Source of the DNA: Xanthomonas sp. Leaf131
GTDB lineage: Bacteria > Pseudomonadota > Gammaproteobacteria > Xanthomonadales > Xanthomonadaceae
Reading direction: 5' to 3'
Assembly (NCBI RefSeq): GCF_001423495.1
Contig: NZ_LMOG01000018.1
Location: 685,292-730,186 of the forward strand
Length of the DNA: 44,895 nt
Translations under genes and position numbers: made by a program
The notes under the pieces: generated by a model
Database searches by the model: none
The model's input: only the letters and a program-made list of their open reading frames with translations
What the model was told of the DNA's origin: nothing
Part shown: one piece after another, positions 8,096 through 16,922 of the stretch
Layout: each line of letters begins with the position of its first letter
How positions within the stretch are numbered: position 1 is the stretch's first letter

Positions 8096-8457
8096 GCGCA
8101 CGTATCTTGGTGGTGGACGATTCGGCGTCAATGCGCCAGATGGTCTCTTTCGCCCTCACCTCTGCCGGCTTTGCCGTCGAAGAAGCCGAAGACGGCGCCG
8201 TTGCGCTGGGCCGTGCGAAGGGCCAGCGCTTCAATGCGGTGGTGACCGACGTGAACATGCCCAACATGGATGGCATCTCGCTGATTCGCGAACTGCGCCA
8301 GCTGCCGGACTACAAGTTCACCCCGATGCTGATGCTCACCACCGAATCGGCGGCCGACAAGAAGTCCGAAGGCAAGGCCGCCGGTGCCACCGGTTGGCTG
8401 GTCAAGCCGTTCAATCCAGAACAGCTGATCGCCACCGTCCAGAAAGTCCTGGGTTAA
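8092..8457 (+). CDS. cheY: Chemotaxis response regulator CheY
   Basis: Single-domain receiver, 121 residues, that carries the phosphoryl signal from CheA to the flagellar switch. The catalytic set is complete: acidic pair Asp9-Asp10, phospho-acceptor Asp53 (VVTDVNMPNMDG), Thr83 (LMLTTES) and Lys105 (VKPF). The switch aromatic that is Tyr106 in E. coli is represented by Trp102 in TGWLVKPF, a common variant. There is no output domain. TGGAG precedes the ATG, which overlaps the STAS stop by 4 bases, and cheA starts 33 bases downstream, so the three genes should form one transcript. No phosphatase gene (cheZ, cheC or cheX) is found in the window, so dephosphorylation is handled elsewhere. Confidence 0.95.
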   Translation: MSARILVVDDSASMRQMVSFALTSAGFAVEEAEDGAVALGRAKGQRFNAVVTDVNMPNMDGISLIRELRQLPDYKFTPMLMLTTESAADKKSEGKAAGATGWLVKPFNPEQLIATVQKVLG

Positions 8458-8490
8458 TTCTCTCTCGCTTCACGATCGGATTTCGCACCC

Positions 8491-10494
8491 ATGAGCATGG
8501 ACCTGCAACGTTTCCACGCCACCTTTTTCGAGGAGAGCCGTGAAGGGCTCGACGCGATGGAGGCCGGGCTGCTGTCCCTTGAAGAGGGCAACCGCGACCC
8601 GGAAATCATCAACTCGGTGTTCCGCGCCGCGCACTCGATCAAGGGTGGCGCCGCCACCTTCGGCTTCGAGGCCGTCGCCGGGCTGACCCACGTGCTGGAG
8701 ACGCTGCTGGACGAACTGCGCTCCAACAAGCGCCAGCTCGAACCCAATGCGGTCGACGCCATGCTCGGCTCGGTGGACGTGCTGCGCGCCCTGCTGCGCG
8801 AAGCCGAACACGGCACCCCGGCCGACCCGGCTGCGGTCAAGGCCGTGCACACCCGCTTGAATGCGGTGCTGGCCGGCGAAGCGCCGGTTGCGGTGGTCGT
8901 CGCCAAGCCGAAGGAAGAAGAACCCGAAGCCTGGCACATCGGCTTCACTCCGGCGCCGTCGCTGTTCATGAGCGGCAACGACCCGCTGCGCATCATCCGC
9001 GAGCTCGAGCACCTGGGCCCGCTGCAGATTGCCGCACGTCTGGAGCGCATGCCCGGCTTTGAAAACATCGACCCGCTGGAAGCCTATCTGGCCTGGGATC
9101 TGGGCCTGATCGGCAAGATTCCGCGCAGCAAGATCGAAGACACCTTTGCCTGGGTGGTAGACGACTGCGAGCTGGACATCCGCCCGATGGCGGTGCCCGG
9201 CCCGCCGCCGAGCCTGGCGGTGGACGCGGCTGGCACTGGTGCCGTCGCGGTTGCGACAACGGCCGCTGCAGAACCTGCTGCCGCCGCTGCCGCCACGCCT
9301 GCCAAGGCTGCCGCTGCCGAAGCCGAAAGCTCCATCCGCGTCAGCGTCGACAAGGTCGATGCGCTGATCAATCTGGTCGGCGAATTAGTGATTACGCAGG
9401 CCATGCTCAAGCAGGTCTCCACCGGCCTGGATCCGGCGCATGCCGAACAGTTGTTTGCCGGCCTGGATCTGCTCGAACGCAACACCCGCGACCTGCAGGA
9501 AGCGGTCATCGGCGTGCGCATGCTGCCCGTCGATGCGGTATTCCGCCGCTTCCCGCGTCTGGTGCGCGACCTCTCCAGCCGCCTCGGCAAGCAGGTGCGT
9601 CTGCGCACGATTGGCGAAAGCACGGAACTGGACAAGGGCTTGATCGAAAAGATTGCCGATCCGTTGGTGCATCTGGTGCGCAACTCGATCGACCATGGTC
9701 TGGAAATGCCCGATGCGCGCCGCGCCTCCGGCAAGGACGAGACCGGCACCATCACCCTGGCTGCATCGCACCAGGGCGGTCACATCGTGATCGAAGTCAG
9801 CGACGACGGCCGTGGCCTCAATCGCGCCAAGATCCTGGAAAAAGCGGCCGAACGCGGCATTGCCGTGCCCGACAACCCGACCGATGCGCAGGTGTGGGAT
9901 CTGATCTTCGCACCGGGCTTCTCCACCGCCGATGCTGTCACCGATCTCTCAGGTCGTGGCGTGGGCATGGACGTGGTCCGCCGCAACATCCAGGGCCTGG
10001 GTGGCGAAGTGCAGCTGGAAAGCAGCGCCGGCAGCGGTACCCGCGTGCTGATCCGTCTGCCGCTGACCCTGGCTATCCTGGACGGCATGACCGTCTCGGT
10101 GGCTGGCGAAACCCTGATCCTGCCCCTGTCCTACGTGCTCGAAGCGCTGCAGCCGGCGCCGGAAGATGTCCGCTCGATGGCCGGCGACGGCCGAGTGCTA
10201 CGGGTGCGTGGCGAATATCTGCCGATCCTGTCGCTCACCAATTACTACGGTTTCGGCGGGCAACAGTCCTCCAAGGAATCGCTGGTGGTGGTGGTCGAAG
10301 GCGACGGCCAGAAGATCGCGCTGGAAGTGGACGAATTGCTCGGCCAGCAGCAGGTCGTGGTCAAGAACATCGAAAACAACTATCGGCGTATCCCGGGCGT
10401 CTCCGGCGCCACTATCCTTGGCGATGGCCGGGTCTCGCTGATCGTGGACATCGGTGGACTGGTGCGCTCGCTGCGCGTGCCGCAAGCCGCCTGA
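8491..10494 (+). CDS. cheA: Chemotaxis histidine kinase CheA
   Basis: Kinase that reads receptor state and phosphorylates CheY, 667 residues. Domains in order: HPt domain with the phosphorylated His48 in AAHSIKGGAATFGF; a middle region (about 150-230) with a WHIGFTP...GNDPLRIIREL segment found in many non-enteric CheAs, in the place of the P2 docking domain; an Ala-rich linker; dimerisation helices from about 278 (ESSIRVSVDKVDALINLVGEL); the ATPase domain with N box (HLVRNSIDHGLE, about 394), G1 (DDGRGLN, about 438), F box (IFAPGFSTA) and G2 (GRGVGMDVV, about 488); and a CheW-like regulatory domain from about 530 to the end. All catalytic motifs are intact. It is last in the STAS-cheY-cheA operon. 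The start lacks a clear Shine-Dalgarno, suggesting coupling to cheY translation. A 243-base gap without an evident terminator follows. Confidence 0.95.
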   Translation: MSMDLQRFHATFFEESREGLDAMEAGLLSLEEGNRDPEIINSVFRAAHSIKGGAATFGFEAVAGLTHVLETLLDELRSNKRQLEPNAVDAMLGSVDVLRALLREAEHGTPADPAAVKAVHTRLNAVLAGEAPVAVVVAKPKEEEPEAWHIGFTPAPSLFMSGNDPLRIIRELEHLGPLQIAARLERMPGFENIDPLEAYLAWDLGLIGKIPRSKIEDTFAWVVDDCELDIRPMAVPGPPPSLAVDAAGTGAVAVATTAAAEPAAAAAATPAKAAAAEAESSIRVSVDKVDALINLVGELVITQAMLKQVSTGLDPAHAEQLFAGLDLLERNTRDLQEAVIGVRMLPVDAVFRRFPRLVRDLSSRLGKQVRLRTIGESTELDKGLIEKIADPLVHLVRNSIDHGLEMPDARRASGKDETGTITLAASHQGGHIVIEVSDDGRGLNRAKILEKAAERGIAVPDNPTDAQVWDLIFAPGFSTADAVTDLSGRGVGMDVVRRNIQGLGGEVQLESSAGSGTRVLIRLPLTLAILDGMTVSVAGETLILPLSYVLEALQPAPEDVRSMAGDGRVLRVRGEYLPILSLTNYYGFGGQQSSKESLVVVVEGDGQKIALEVDELLGQQQVVVKNIENNYRRIPGVSGATILGDGRVSLIVDIGGLVRSLRVPQAA

Positions 10495-10737
10495 CGCACG
10501 CTGTCCAAGGGTATGCAGTAATGCGGCATGGACGCCGCGTAACAACAGCGACATCATGGTGTGATGTTTTCCGGCGGTCTGGGGCCCGCCGGCATCGACG
10601 AACCCGCGCGGCATGGCACGACCCGCGGTGTGTCTTGGCCCTCGGCCATGTCTGACTCAGCGACCGTCTTAGCGCGTCTGATGCATTGCCAGCCGCCAAC
10701 GGTGCCCATTGATCTCTGTAAGCAAGAGATGACTCCC

Positions 10738-13026
10738 ATGAACTGGTTCCGCAATCTCGCCGTCGCACGCAAGCTCGCTGTCGCCTTTTCGTTTACTGCA
10801 TTGATCACCTTGAGCCTGGGCGTGTTCGCCCTGGTACGCATGCAATCCAATGCGCATCTATTGCGCGAGATCGGCCACACCTGGGCACCGGCGGTGCAGC
10901 AGCTCAGCGAAATGCGCGCGTTATTGGGCGAATTCCGCACCTACGAGCTCGCGCAACTTGCGCATGCCGACGACCCGAAGGCGGTGCAGAACTACTTCGA
11001 GCGCATGGACAAGGCGCGCGGCGAAGTCGATCTTGCACAAGCCGCATACGCCAAGACCACGATGCTGGGCAAAGAAGCCGAGCTCTACGACGGGGTCAAG
11101 CAAACGCTCGCCGACTACTACAAGGCCAACGCCGCACTCGGCGCCGCCGTGCGTGCCGGCGACCTGGTCACCGCCAATGCGGTGTCCGACGAGCAATCGC
11201 GCCCGGCGCGGCGCGATCTGTTCGCCAAGCTGGTGGAACTGACCAAATTCAACACCGCGCATATGAACACCGAGATCGCCAGCGCCGAAGCGGCCTATCA
11301 GCGCTCGGTGCGCATCATGATTGCGGCGATGACACTGGCGGTGTTGCTGGCCGCGTTCGCCGGCTGGTTCATTGCGCGCAGCATCGCCGGCCCGCTGGGT
11401 CGCGCGACGCGGGTGGCCGGTGCCATCGCGCAAGGCAAGCTGGATAACGCCATCCATATCGACAGCCGCGACGAGGCCGGGCAGTTGCTGCAGAGCATGC
11501 AGGGCATGCAGCGCCAGTTGCAGGCCGTGCTCGCCGCGCAGTCGGAAATGGCGCAGCGCCACGATGCCGGCGAGATCAGCTTCCGCATGGATCAGACCGC
11601 GTTTCCTGGCGAATACGGCACCATGGTGCACGACACCAACAGCCTGGTCGGCGCGCATATCGCGGTGAAGATGAAGCTCGCGCAGATCATGTCGCGCTAT
11701 GCGATCGGCGATCTGAGCCAGGATATGGATCGCCTGCCTGGCGAAAAAGCCGTCCTCAGCGACACCATGGACACCGTCAAAGCCAACCTGTCGGCGATGA
11801 ACAGCGAGATCAAGTTGCTCGCGCAGGCCGCTGCCAATGGCGACTTCAGCGTGCGTGGCGATGCGCAGCGGTTTCAGTACGACTTCCACGCGATGGTCGA
11901 CAGCCTCAATCAGCTGATGGCCACCGCCGATGCCAACCTGAGTTCGTTGTCGAAGTTGTTGCAGGCCATCGCCGCCGGCGATCTGACCGAACGCATGCAC
12001 GGCCAATTCAATGGCGTGTTCGCGCGCATGCGCGACGACGCCAACGCCACCACCGAACAACTGTCCAGCATCGTCGGGCGTATCCAGCACGCCACCAGCT
12101 CGATCAATTCAGCGGCCAGCGACATCGCGGCCGGCAACCAGGATCTGTCGCAGCGTACCGAGCAGCAGGCGGCCAATCTGGAAGAAACCGCCGCCTCGAT
12201 GGAGGAGCTCACCTCCACCGTCAAGCAGAACGCCGAGCACGCGCGCCAGGCCAATCAACTGGCGATCGGCGCGGCAACGGTGGCATCGCAAGGCGGCAAT
12301 GTGGTGGCGCAGGTGGTGACCACCATGTCGGGCATCGAAGTGTCGTCCAAGAAGATCGCCGAGATCATCAGCGTCATCGACGGCATCGCCTTCCAGACCA
12401 ATATTCTGGCCTTGAATGCCGCAGTGGAAGCCGCACGTGCCGGTGAGCAAGGCCGCGGCTTTGCCGTGGTGGCATCTGAAGTCCGTACCCTCGCCCAGCG
12501 TTCGGCCGGTGCAGCCAAAGAGATCAAGCACCTGATCGACGATTCGGTCGGCAAGGTGGCACAGGGCTCGGCACTGGTGGATCAGGCCGGCAAGACCATG
12601 GCCGAGATCGTGTCGTCGGTGCAGCGCGTCACCGACATCATGGGCGAGATTTCCGCCGCCTCGCAGGAGCAATCGGCCGGCATCGAGCAGGTCAATCTGA
12701 CCGTCACGCAGATGGACGAAGCCACCCAGCAGAACGCCGCGCTGGTGGAAGAAGCCACCGCCGCCGCACGTGCGATGGAAGAACAGGCCGGGCATCTCTC
12801 CGACGCGGTGTCGATCTTCAAGGTGCAGCAGACCGCGGCGCTGCCGTCGGTACCGAGCCACCCGGCTGCGCAACATGTGGCAAACGGCAAGGCCGCTGTC
12901 GCCAGGCGACCGGCAGCCGCCAACACCACTGCCGCTGCAGCCAAGCCCCAGCGCAAGCCGGCAGCGGCCGCACGTGCACCGGTCGCGGCAGCGGCCAACG
13001 GCGATGCGAGCTGGCACGAGTTCTGA
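10738..13026 (+). CDS. MCP1: chemoreceptor with four-helix-bundle sensor
   Basis: Inner-membrane chemoreceptor of 762 residues. Membrane segments at about 13-33 and 192-212 bracket a periplasmic four-helix bundle of 4HB_MCP type (about 34-191) containing [12 protein letters not shown]. Next come five HAMP-like units whose key glycines fall at residues 233, 278, 324, 368 and 414, a 44-46 residue period. The signalling domain has methylation helices ([31 protein letters not shown]) and the hairpin tip [23 protein letters not shown] near 548. An Ala/Pro/Lys-rich tether ends in SWHEF, a W-x-x-F site for CheR/CheB. The ATG at 10738 was preferred over the upstream ones because it places the basic residues directly before TM1. 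Ligand unknown. No convincing FliA promoter was found; it may be read from cheA. A terminator follows. Confidence 0.93.
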   Translation: MNWFRNLAVARKLAVAFSFTALITLSLGVFALVRMQSNAHLLREIGHTWAPAVQQLSEMRALLGEFRTYELAQLAHADDPKAVQNYFERMDKARGEVDLAQAAYAKTTMLGKEAELYDGVKQTLADYYKANAALGAAVRAGDLVTANAVSDEQSRPARRDLFAKLVELTKFNTAHMNTEIASAEAAYQRSVRIMIAAMTLAVLLAAFAGWFIARSIAGPLGRATRVAGAIAQGKLDNAIHIDSRDEAGQLLQSMQGMQRQLQAVLAAQSEMAQRHDAGEISFRMDQTAFPGEYGTMVHDTNSLVGAHIAVKMKLAQIMSRYAIGDLSQDMDRLPGEKAVLSDTMDTVKANLSAMNSEIKLLAQAAANGDFSVRGDAQRFQYDFHAMVDSLNQLMATADANLSSLSKLLQAIAAGDLTERMHGQFNGVFARMRDDANATTEQLSSIVGRIQHATSSINSAASDIAAGNQDLSQRTEQQAANLEETAASMEELTSTVKQNAEHARQANQLAIGAATVASQGGNVVAQVVTTMSGIEVSSKKIAEIISVIDGIAFQTNILALNAAVEAARAGEQGRGFAVVASEVRTLAQRSAGAAKEIKHLIDDSVGKVAQGSALVDQAGKTMAEIVSSVQRVTDIMGEISAASQEQSAGIEQVNLTVTQMDEATQQNAALVEEATAAARAMEEQAGHLSDAVSIFKVQQTAALPSVPSHPAAQHVANGKAAVARRPAAANTTAAAAKPQRKPAAAARAPVAAAANGDASWHEF

Positions 13027-13071
13027 TCTCTTGGCACCTGGCAAGGCCGCGATTTTCGCGGTCACCACGAG

Positions 13072-13103
13072 AAGCCCTGGCAGCGATGCCGGGGCTTTTT
13101 TTG
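13072..13103 (+). terminator. Rho-independent terminator after MCP1
   Basis: A 10-bp stem (AAGCCCTGGC with its partner 13088-13097, one G-T pair), a 6-base loop and a run of T close MCP1, so MCP2 needs its own promoter. Confidence 0.85.
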
Positions 13104-13288
13104 TTTTCGCTGTCCACTGCGCCCTGGGTCGACCGGCTCGGTCACTGCCGTTCGATCCCTCAGCGCATGACCGCGCGCCGCGTGGCAGGTCCGCCCCGCC
13201 CTACTCAAGGGCTGGCGTTGCGCACCACGTGGCCCTGCGCACGTCGCGATGACCATGAACGCAAGCGCGCCAGCGAACCCCGTCCACC

Positions 13289-13315
13289 TCAAGAAGCGCG
13301 GCGAGCGGACGCTAC
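13289..13315 (+). promoter_or_regulatory. FliA-type promoter of MCP2
   Basis: TCAA (13289-13292), exactly 15 bases, GACGCTAC (13308-13315). The second base of the -10 deviates from GCCG, otherwise the site follows the motif shared by the other units. The -10 ends 39 bases before the ATG. Confidence 0.6.
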
Positions 13316-13354
13316 CGCTGTACCTCTTTTCCTCCCTCCCTCCCAGAGAACACC

Positions 13355-15502
13355 ATGAAATTTTTGCACTCGCTCACTGTCGGGCGACGCCTGGCCTTGG
13401 CTTTTACCTTGTTGATCGTCCTGCTGGCTGGCTCGACCAGCCTGGCGCTGTACGAATTCAAGACGGTCAAGAACCAGGTCTCGATCATCATCGAAATCAA
13501 TAACCGCAAGGCGCAGCTGCTCAACCAGATGCGCGAGAGCAACATGCTCGGCGAGCGCTACATCCGCGACTTCATGCTGGCCACACCGCAACAACGGGCC
13601 GAGGTCGACGCGCAGCTCAAGGCCAATCGCGCCCATTACGCCGCGTTGTGGGCCGCGCTAAAACGTTTGCCGACCACCACGGAAGGCATGCGCGCGCGCC
13701 AGGTCATCGAAGACAGCCTCACCGCCGCCCGGGCCACCAACAACCGTCTGCTCGGCATGGTGCGCGACGGTGATCTGGAAGGCGCCAAACAACTGTTGAA
13801 CGGAAAAGCGCAGCCGCTGCTGGAGCGTCGCTCGAACGCGATTGCCGCTGCAGTGGAACTGCAGAATCAGCAGAACGCCGCCGGTGCAGCCGCAATCCTG
13901 GGCAGCGTCGCATTGGCTAACCGCGCCTTGATCGCTTTCGGCCTGCTGTCGGCATTCCTGGCCGCCGCGCTGGCATGGCTGATTTCGCGCAGCCTGGTGC
14001 GTCCGCTCACGCAAGCCACGCAAGTGGCCGAGGCGATCGCGCATGGCAAGCTCGACAACCCGATCGGCCCACAGCCCAAGGACGAGCCCGGCCAGTTGCT
14101 GACCAGCATGCGCGGCATGCAGGACCAGCTCAAAGCCGTTTCCGCCGCACAACAGGACATGGCGCGCCGCCACGACAGCGGGCAGATCAGCTTCCGCATG
14201 GACGAAGCGGTATTTCCCGGCGAATACGGCAGCATGGTGCGCGACACCAATGCACTGGTCGAATCGCATATTGCAGTGAAGATGAAGCTGGCCCGGATCA
14301 TGTCGCGCTATGCGATCGGCGATCTGAGCCAGGACATGGATCGACTGCCCGGCGAAAAAGCCGTGCTCAGCGACACCATGGATGCGGTCAAACGCAATCT
14401 TTCTGCGATGAACCAAGAAATCAAGCTGCTGGCGCAGGCTGCGGCCAATGGCGATTTCAGCGTGCGCGGCGATACGCAGCGCTTTCAGTACGACTTCCTC
14501 GCCATGGTGGAGAGCCTAAATCAGCTGATGGCCACCGCCGATGGCAACCTCGGCGCCTTGTCCAAGGTACTGCAGGCGATTGCCGCGGGCGATCTGACCG
14601 AGCGCATGCACGGCCAGTTCCATGGTGTGTTCGCGCAGATGCGCGACGATGCCAATGCCACCACCGAGCAGCTGTCCGGCATCGTCGGGCGCATCCAGCA
14701 CGCCACCGTGTCGATCACCACCGCTGCCAGCGAAATCGCCACCGGCAACAACGAGCTGTCGCAGCGTACCGAGCAACAGGCGGCCAATCTGGAAGAAACC
14801 GCCGCCTCGATGGAAGAGCTTACTTCCACCGTCAGGCAGAATGCCGAAGGCGCGCGCCAGGCCAATCAGTTGGCGATCGGCGCGGCCAGCGTCGCCTCGC
14901 ACGGTGGCGAGGTGGTCAACAAGGTGGTCGCCACGATGGCCGACATCGAAGCCTCGTCGAAGAAGATCGCCGACATCATCAGCGTGATCGACGGCATCGC
15001 CTTCCAGACCAATATCCTGGCCTTGAATGCCGCGGTGGAAGCGGCGCGTGCCGGCGATCAGGGGCGTGGATTCGCGGTAGTCGCCTCCGAGGTGCGAACG
15101 CTGGCCCAGCGTTCGGCTGGCGCGGCCAAGGAGATCAAGCACCTGATCGACGATTCGGTGAGCAAGGTCGCCGAAGGCTCGCTGCTGGTGAATCAGGCCG
15201 GCACCACCATGACCGAAGTCGTCGCCAGCGTGCAGCGCGTCACCGACATCATGGGCGAGATCTCTGCGGCCTCGCAGGAACAATCGGCCGGCATCGAACA
15301 GGTCAACCTCACCGTGACGCAGATGGACGAGGCCACCCAGCAAAACGCCGCGTTGGTGGAAGAAGCCAGTGCCGCCGCGCGTGCGATGGAAGAGCAGGCT
15401 GGTGAGCTGTCGGATGCAGTGGCGATCTTCAAGATCCAGCCGAACGCTGCGCTGGCTTCGGTCACGAACATCCCGGTCCTGCGGCGTCTGGCAGCGGTTT
15501 AA
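13355..15502 (+). CDS. MCP2: four-helix-bundle chemoreceptor lacking CheR tether
   Basis: 715-residue chemoreceptor with TM1 at about 13-33, a helical periplasmic sensor (about 34-188) of the four-helix-bundle class, TM2 at about 190-210, the same five-unit HAMP-like chain as MCP1 (for example [26 protein letters not shown]) and a complete signalling hairpin (tip near 546). The cytoplasmic half is very close to MCP1. It follows MCP1 up to [15 protein letters not shown], then switches to VLRRLAAV and stops, so the Ala/Pro-rich tether and W-x-x-F pentapeptide are missing. Repeat-rich intergenic DNA begins within about 30 bases of the stop, which suggests the tail was lost in a rearrangement. 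AGAG before the ATG is a weak ribosome binding site. Unless it shares neighbouring tethers, adaptation of this receptor should depend on full-tailed neighbours in the array. Confidence 0.92.
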   Translation: MKFLHSLTVGRRLALAFTLLIVLLAGSTSLALYEFKTVKNQVSIIIEINNRKAQLLNQMRESNMLGERYIRDFMLATPQQRAEVDAQLKANRAHYAALWAALKRLPTTTEGMRARQVIEDSLTAARATNNRLLGMVRDGDLEGAKQLLNGKAQPLLERRSNAIAAAVELQNQQNAAGAAAILGSVALANRALIAFGLLSAFLAAALAWLISRSLVRPLTQATQVAEAIAHGKLDNPIGPQPKDEPGQLLTSMRGMQDQLKAVSAAQQDMARRHDSGQISFRMDEAVFPGEYGSMVRDTNALVESHIAVKMKLARIMSRYAIGDLSQDMDRLPGEKAVLSDTMDAVKRNLSAMNQEIKLLAQAAANGDFSVRGDTQRFQYDFLAMVESLNQLMATADGNLGALSKVLQAIAAGDLTERMHGQFHGVFAQMRDDANATTEQLSGIVGRIQHATVSITTAASEIATGNNELSQRTEQQAANLEETAASMEELTSTVRQNAEGARQANQLAIGAASVASHGGEVVNKVVATMADIEASSKKIADIISVIDGIAFQTNILALNAAVEAARAGDQGRGFAVVASEVRTLAQRSAGAAKEIKHLIDDSVSKVAEGSLLVNQAGTTMTEVVASVQRVTDIMGEISAASQEQSAGIEQVNLTVTQMDEATQQNAALVEEASAAARAMEEQAGELSDAVAIFKIQPNAALASVTNIPVLRRLAAV

Positions 15503-15532
15503 GGGAGCGAGGGCTGAAGGCGCCAGATTTAA

Positions 15533-15608
15533 AGCCCCTCTCCCGCCGGGGCGACAAGGCACAGCTTGCGCGCCATCGGCGCGCGTGCCTTGGAGCGCCC
15601 GCGCCGCA
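15533..15608. repeat. 76-bp direct repeat, copy 1
   Basis: This 76-bp stretch recurs at 15669-15744 with a single mismatch (G to A) at an offset of 136 bp. It begins AGCCCCTCTCCCGCCGGGG and contains a GC-rich dyad. Its style matches intergenic repeats common in Xanthomonas. Confidence 0.9.
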
Positions 15609-15668
15609 TGCGCCCGTACCCTCATCCGGCGCTGCGCGCCACCTTCTCCCGATCGGAGAAGGGTTCAT

Positions 15669-15744
15669 AGCCCCTCTCCCGCCGGGGCGACAAGGCACAG
15701 CTTGCGCGCCATCGGCGCGCGTGCCTTAGAGCGCCCGCGCCGCA
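15669..15744. repeat. 76-bp direct repeat, copy 2
   Basis: Second copy of the element at 15533-15608. It is flanked on the left by a palindrome (CCTTCTCC / GGAGAAGG, about 15642-15662). GTACCCTCATCC near 15615 and GGTGAGGGTAC near 15776 are inverted relative to each other and bracket this copy, as in a REP- or MITE-like unit. Confidence 0.9.
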
Positions 15745-15868
15745 AGCGCGGGCCGGGGCGCGGAGCGGGGGTTGGGGTGAGGGTACGGCGCCGCGGCCAC
15801 TCACCAACCGCCAATCACGCGCAATGCTGTCACAGCACTCCAACTTCGCTCACGTTGTCATTGCCCCT

Positions 15869-15899
15869 CAAAACGCCCCGCTCCTGTCGGGGCGTTTTG
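15869..15899. terminator. Strong bidirectional terminator
   Basis: A perfect 12-bp stem (CAAAACGCCCCG, 15869-15880; partner 15888-15899) with a 7-base loop. The arms begin with an A-run and end with a T-run, so it can work on both strands. It insulates the 16059 gene from MCP2. Confidence 0.9.
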
Positions 15900-15983
15900 C
15901 TATCTGGCAAAAACCGGCAGACGCACCCCACGTCGCACCACCGCTGAGATTCCCACCCAACACTGCCGTTGGTCGAAAGGTGA

Positions 15984-16010
15984 TCAAGCGCAAGCTTCTG
16001 CGGCCGATAC
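15984..16010 (+). promoter_or_regulatory. FliA promoter of the secreted 4HB gene
   Basis: TCAA (15984-15987), 15-base spacer, GCCGATAC (16003-16010), 7 of 8 bases of the sigma-28 -10. It lies 48 bases upstream of the ATG and downstream of a strong terminator, so it should be the main promoter for this small gene. Confidence 0.8.
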
Positions 16011-16058
16011 ACACAGCAATGGGGCTGCCTTGCCCGCGCTACGTCGAAGGAACTCCGC

Positions 16059-16592
16059 ATGCACACCGCCAATTCCACTCGCTCTGCCCGCCACATGCTG
16101 GGCTCCATGCTCGTCGTCGCGCTGCTGGCTGCCGGTGTGTCGTTGCCCCCCTCTTTCGCAACGCCGGCCGCGCCGGTCTCGGTTCTTTTGGATAACGTAC
16201 CGGTGACTGCACTGCAGTCGCTTGCCGTCGATCTGGTGCAATTGCGCGACGACCAGCGTGCGCAACTTGCCGCCGCGCATGACCTCGCACGCATCGACGC
16301 CTACGACGAACGCCTGGGCCATCTGCGTCAACGTATCGCGCGGCATGCCGGTTATTTTCAGGCCACCGCGCCGCAGGGCGAACAGGCGCGGCAGTTTGCG
16401 CGGGTGCAGCAACAACTGGGCCAGTATCTGGCGCAACAGCGCCAGGCCAATCGTGCCCTGCATGACGGCGATCTGCAGTATGCACAAGCCTTGTCGCTGG
16501 GCCACGCAGGCGACACGCGCCACGTGCTGTGGACCGAACTGCAGAACCTGCAGCAATCGGTGGCCAGCGTGAGCGGCACGCAGCGCCACTGA
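16059..16592 (+). CDS. Secreted free-standing four-helix-bundle sensor domain
   Basis: A 177-residue protein I do not recognise as a named family. It has a signal peptide (basic N-terminus, hydrophobic 13-29, possible cleavage after SFA at residue 34) and then only helix-forming sequence. Residues 62-164 align without gaps to residues 66-168 of MCP1, the periplasmic sensor; by hand I count 29 identities in 103 (for example R..AQLA.A.D, Y.ER, GDL..A.A.S). It ends about ten residues before the position equivalent to MCP1 TM2. It is thus the sensing bundle of a chemoreceptor without membrane exit or signalling parts, probably periplasmic or N-terminally anchored. It has a good ribosome binding site (AAGGA, 16047-16051) and its own FliA promoter, which argues against a decayed fragment. 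Role unknown: a ligand-binding partner, modulator or decoy for the neighbouring receptors is plausible. Confidence 0.8.
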   Translation: MHTANSTRSARHMLGSMLVVALLAAGVSLPPSFATPAAPVSVLLDNVPVTALQSLAVDLVQLRDDQRAQLAAAHDLARIDAYDERLGHLRQRIARHAGYFQATAPQGEQARQFARVQQQLGQYLAQQRQANRALHDGDLQYAQALSLGHAGDTRHVLWTELQNLQQSVASVSGTQRH

Positions 16593-16922
16593 GCGAACAC
16601 CGGCGTTGCGCGCAGCGGCGCCGCACTCTCTGCAGCCAAATCGGCACCGTGCAGCACCACGCGACCTGCTGTGCAGGTGCTCGTGGGCCATGCCTTGCCC
16701 ACCTGATGCTCATGCCCTGCGCCCTGCTCGCCCGGGTGCGCGCTGCTGCCCCTCAGCCCGAATAACCAGGTGACGCACCCGGCGCGCAGCCAGCGCGCAC
16801 GCCGCAGCTTCCAGAACGCTCAAACACCGCCGCCACACCGGCTGTCGCGCAATGCTCAACCTTTCTTGGATCAGGTCGCTATTCGACTTATCCCGGTCAC
16901 ATTCCTTTGCTGGATACCTGCC
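16593..16922. other. Intergenic region upstream of MCP3
   Basis: Apart from the FliA-type promoter at 16856-16882 I see no gene and no clear terminator here. The open frame entering from upstream at 16770 is an unlikely extension of MCP3. Confidence 0.6.
16856..16882 (+). promoter_or_regulatory. FliA-type promoter of MCP3
   Basis: TCAA (16856-16859), 15 bases, GTCGCTAT (16875-16882). The -10 has T in its second position but keeps CG.TA. It ends 40 bases before the chosen ATG at 16923, which supports that start over the upstream ATG at 16770. Confidence 0.6.

Larger units (their letters stand above)
13027..13354. other. Intergenic region MCP1-MCP2
   Basis: Holds the MCP1 terminator (13072-13103) and the MCP2 FliA-type promoter (13289-13315). 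The short open frames between them show no recognisable domains. Confidence 0.6.
15503..16058. other. Repeat-bearing intergenic region MCP2 to secreted 4HB gene
   Basis: Contains a duplicated 76-bp element, REP-like inverted repeats, a strong bidirectional terminator (15869-15899) and a FliA promoter (15984-16010), each listed separately. No gene is supported; open frames crossing it read through the repeats. Confidence 0.7.

Noticed and set aside
10561..10737. Longer MCP1 N-terminus from ATG at 10561
   Set aside because: The added 59 residues are not receptor-like, while the ATG at 10738 places the usual short basic N-terminus before TM1.
15533..15744. CRISPR-like array
   Set aside because: Only two copies of a 76-bp element with one spacer-like interval and internal dyads; no short regular repeats and no cas genes.
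15369..15947. Open frame crossing the MCP2 end and the repeats
   Set aside because: It reads the duplicated intergenic elements out of frame with MCP2 and has no domain.
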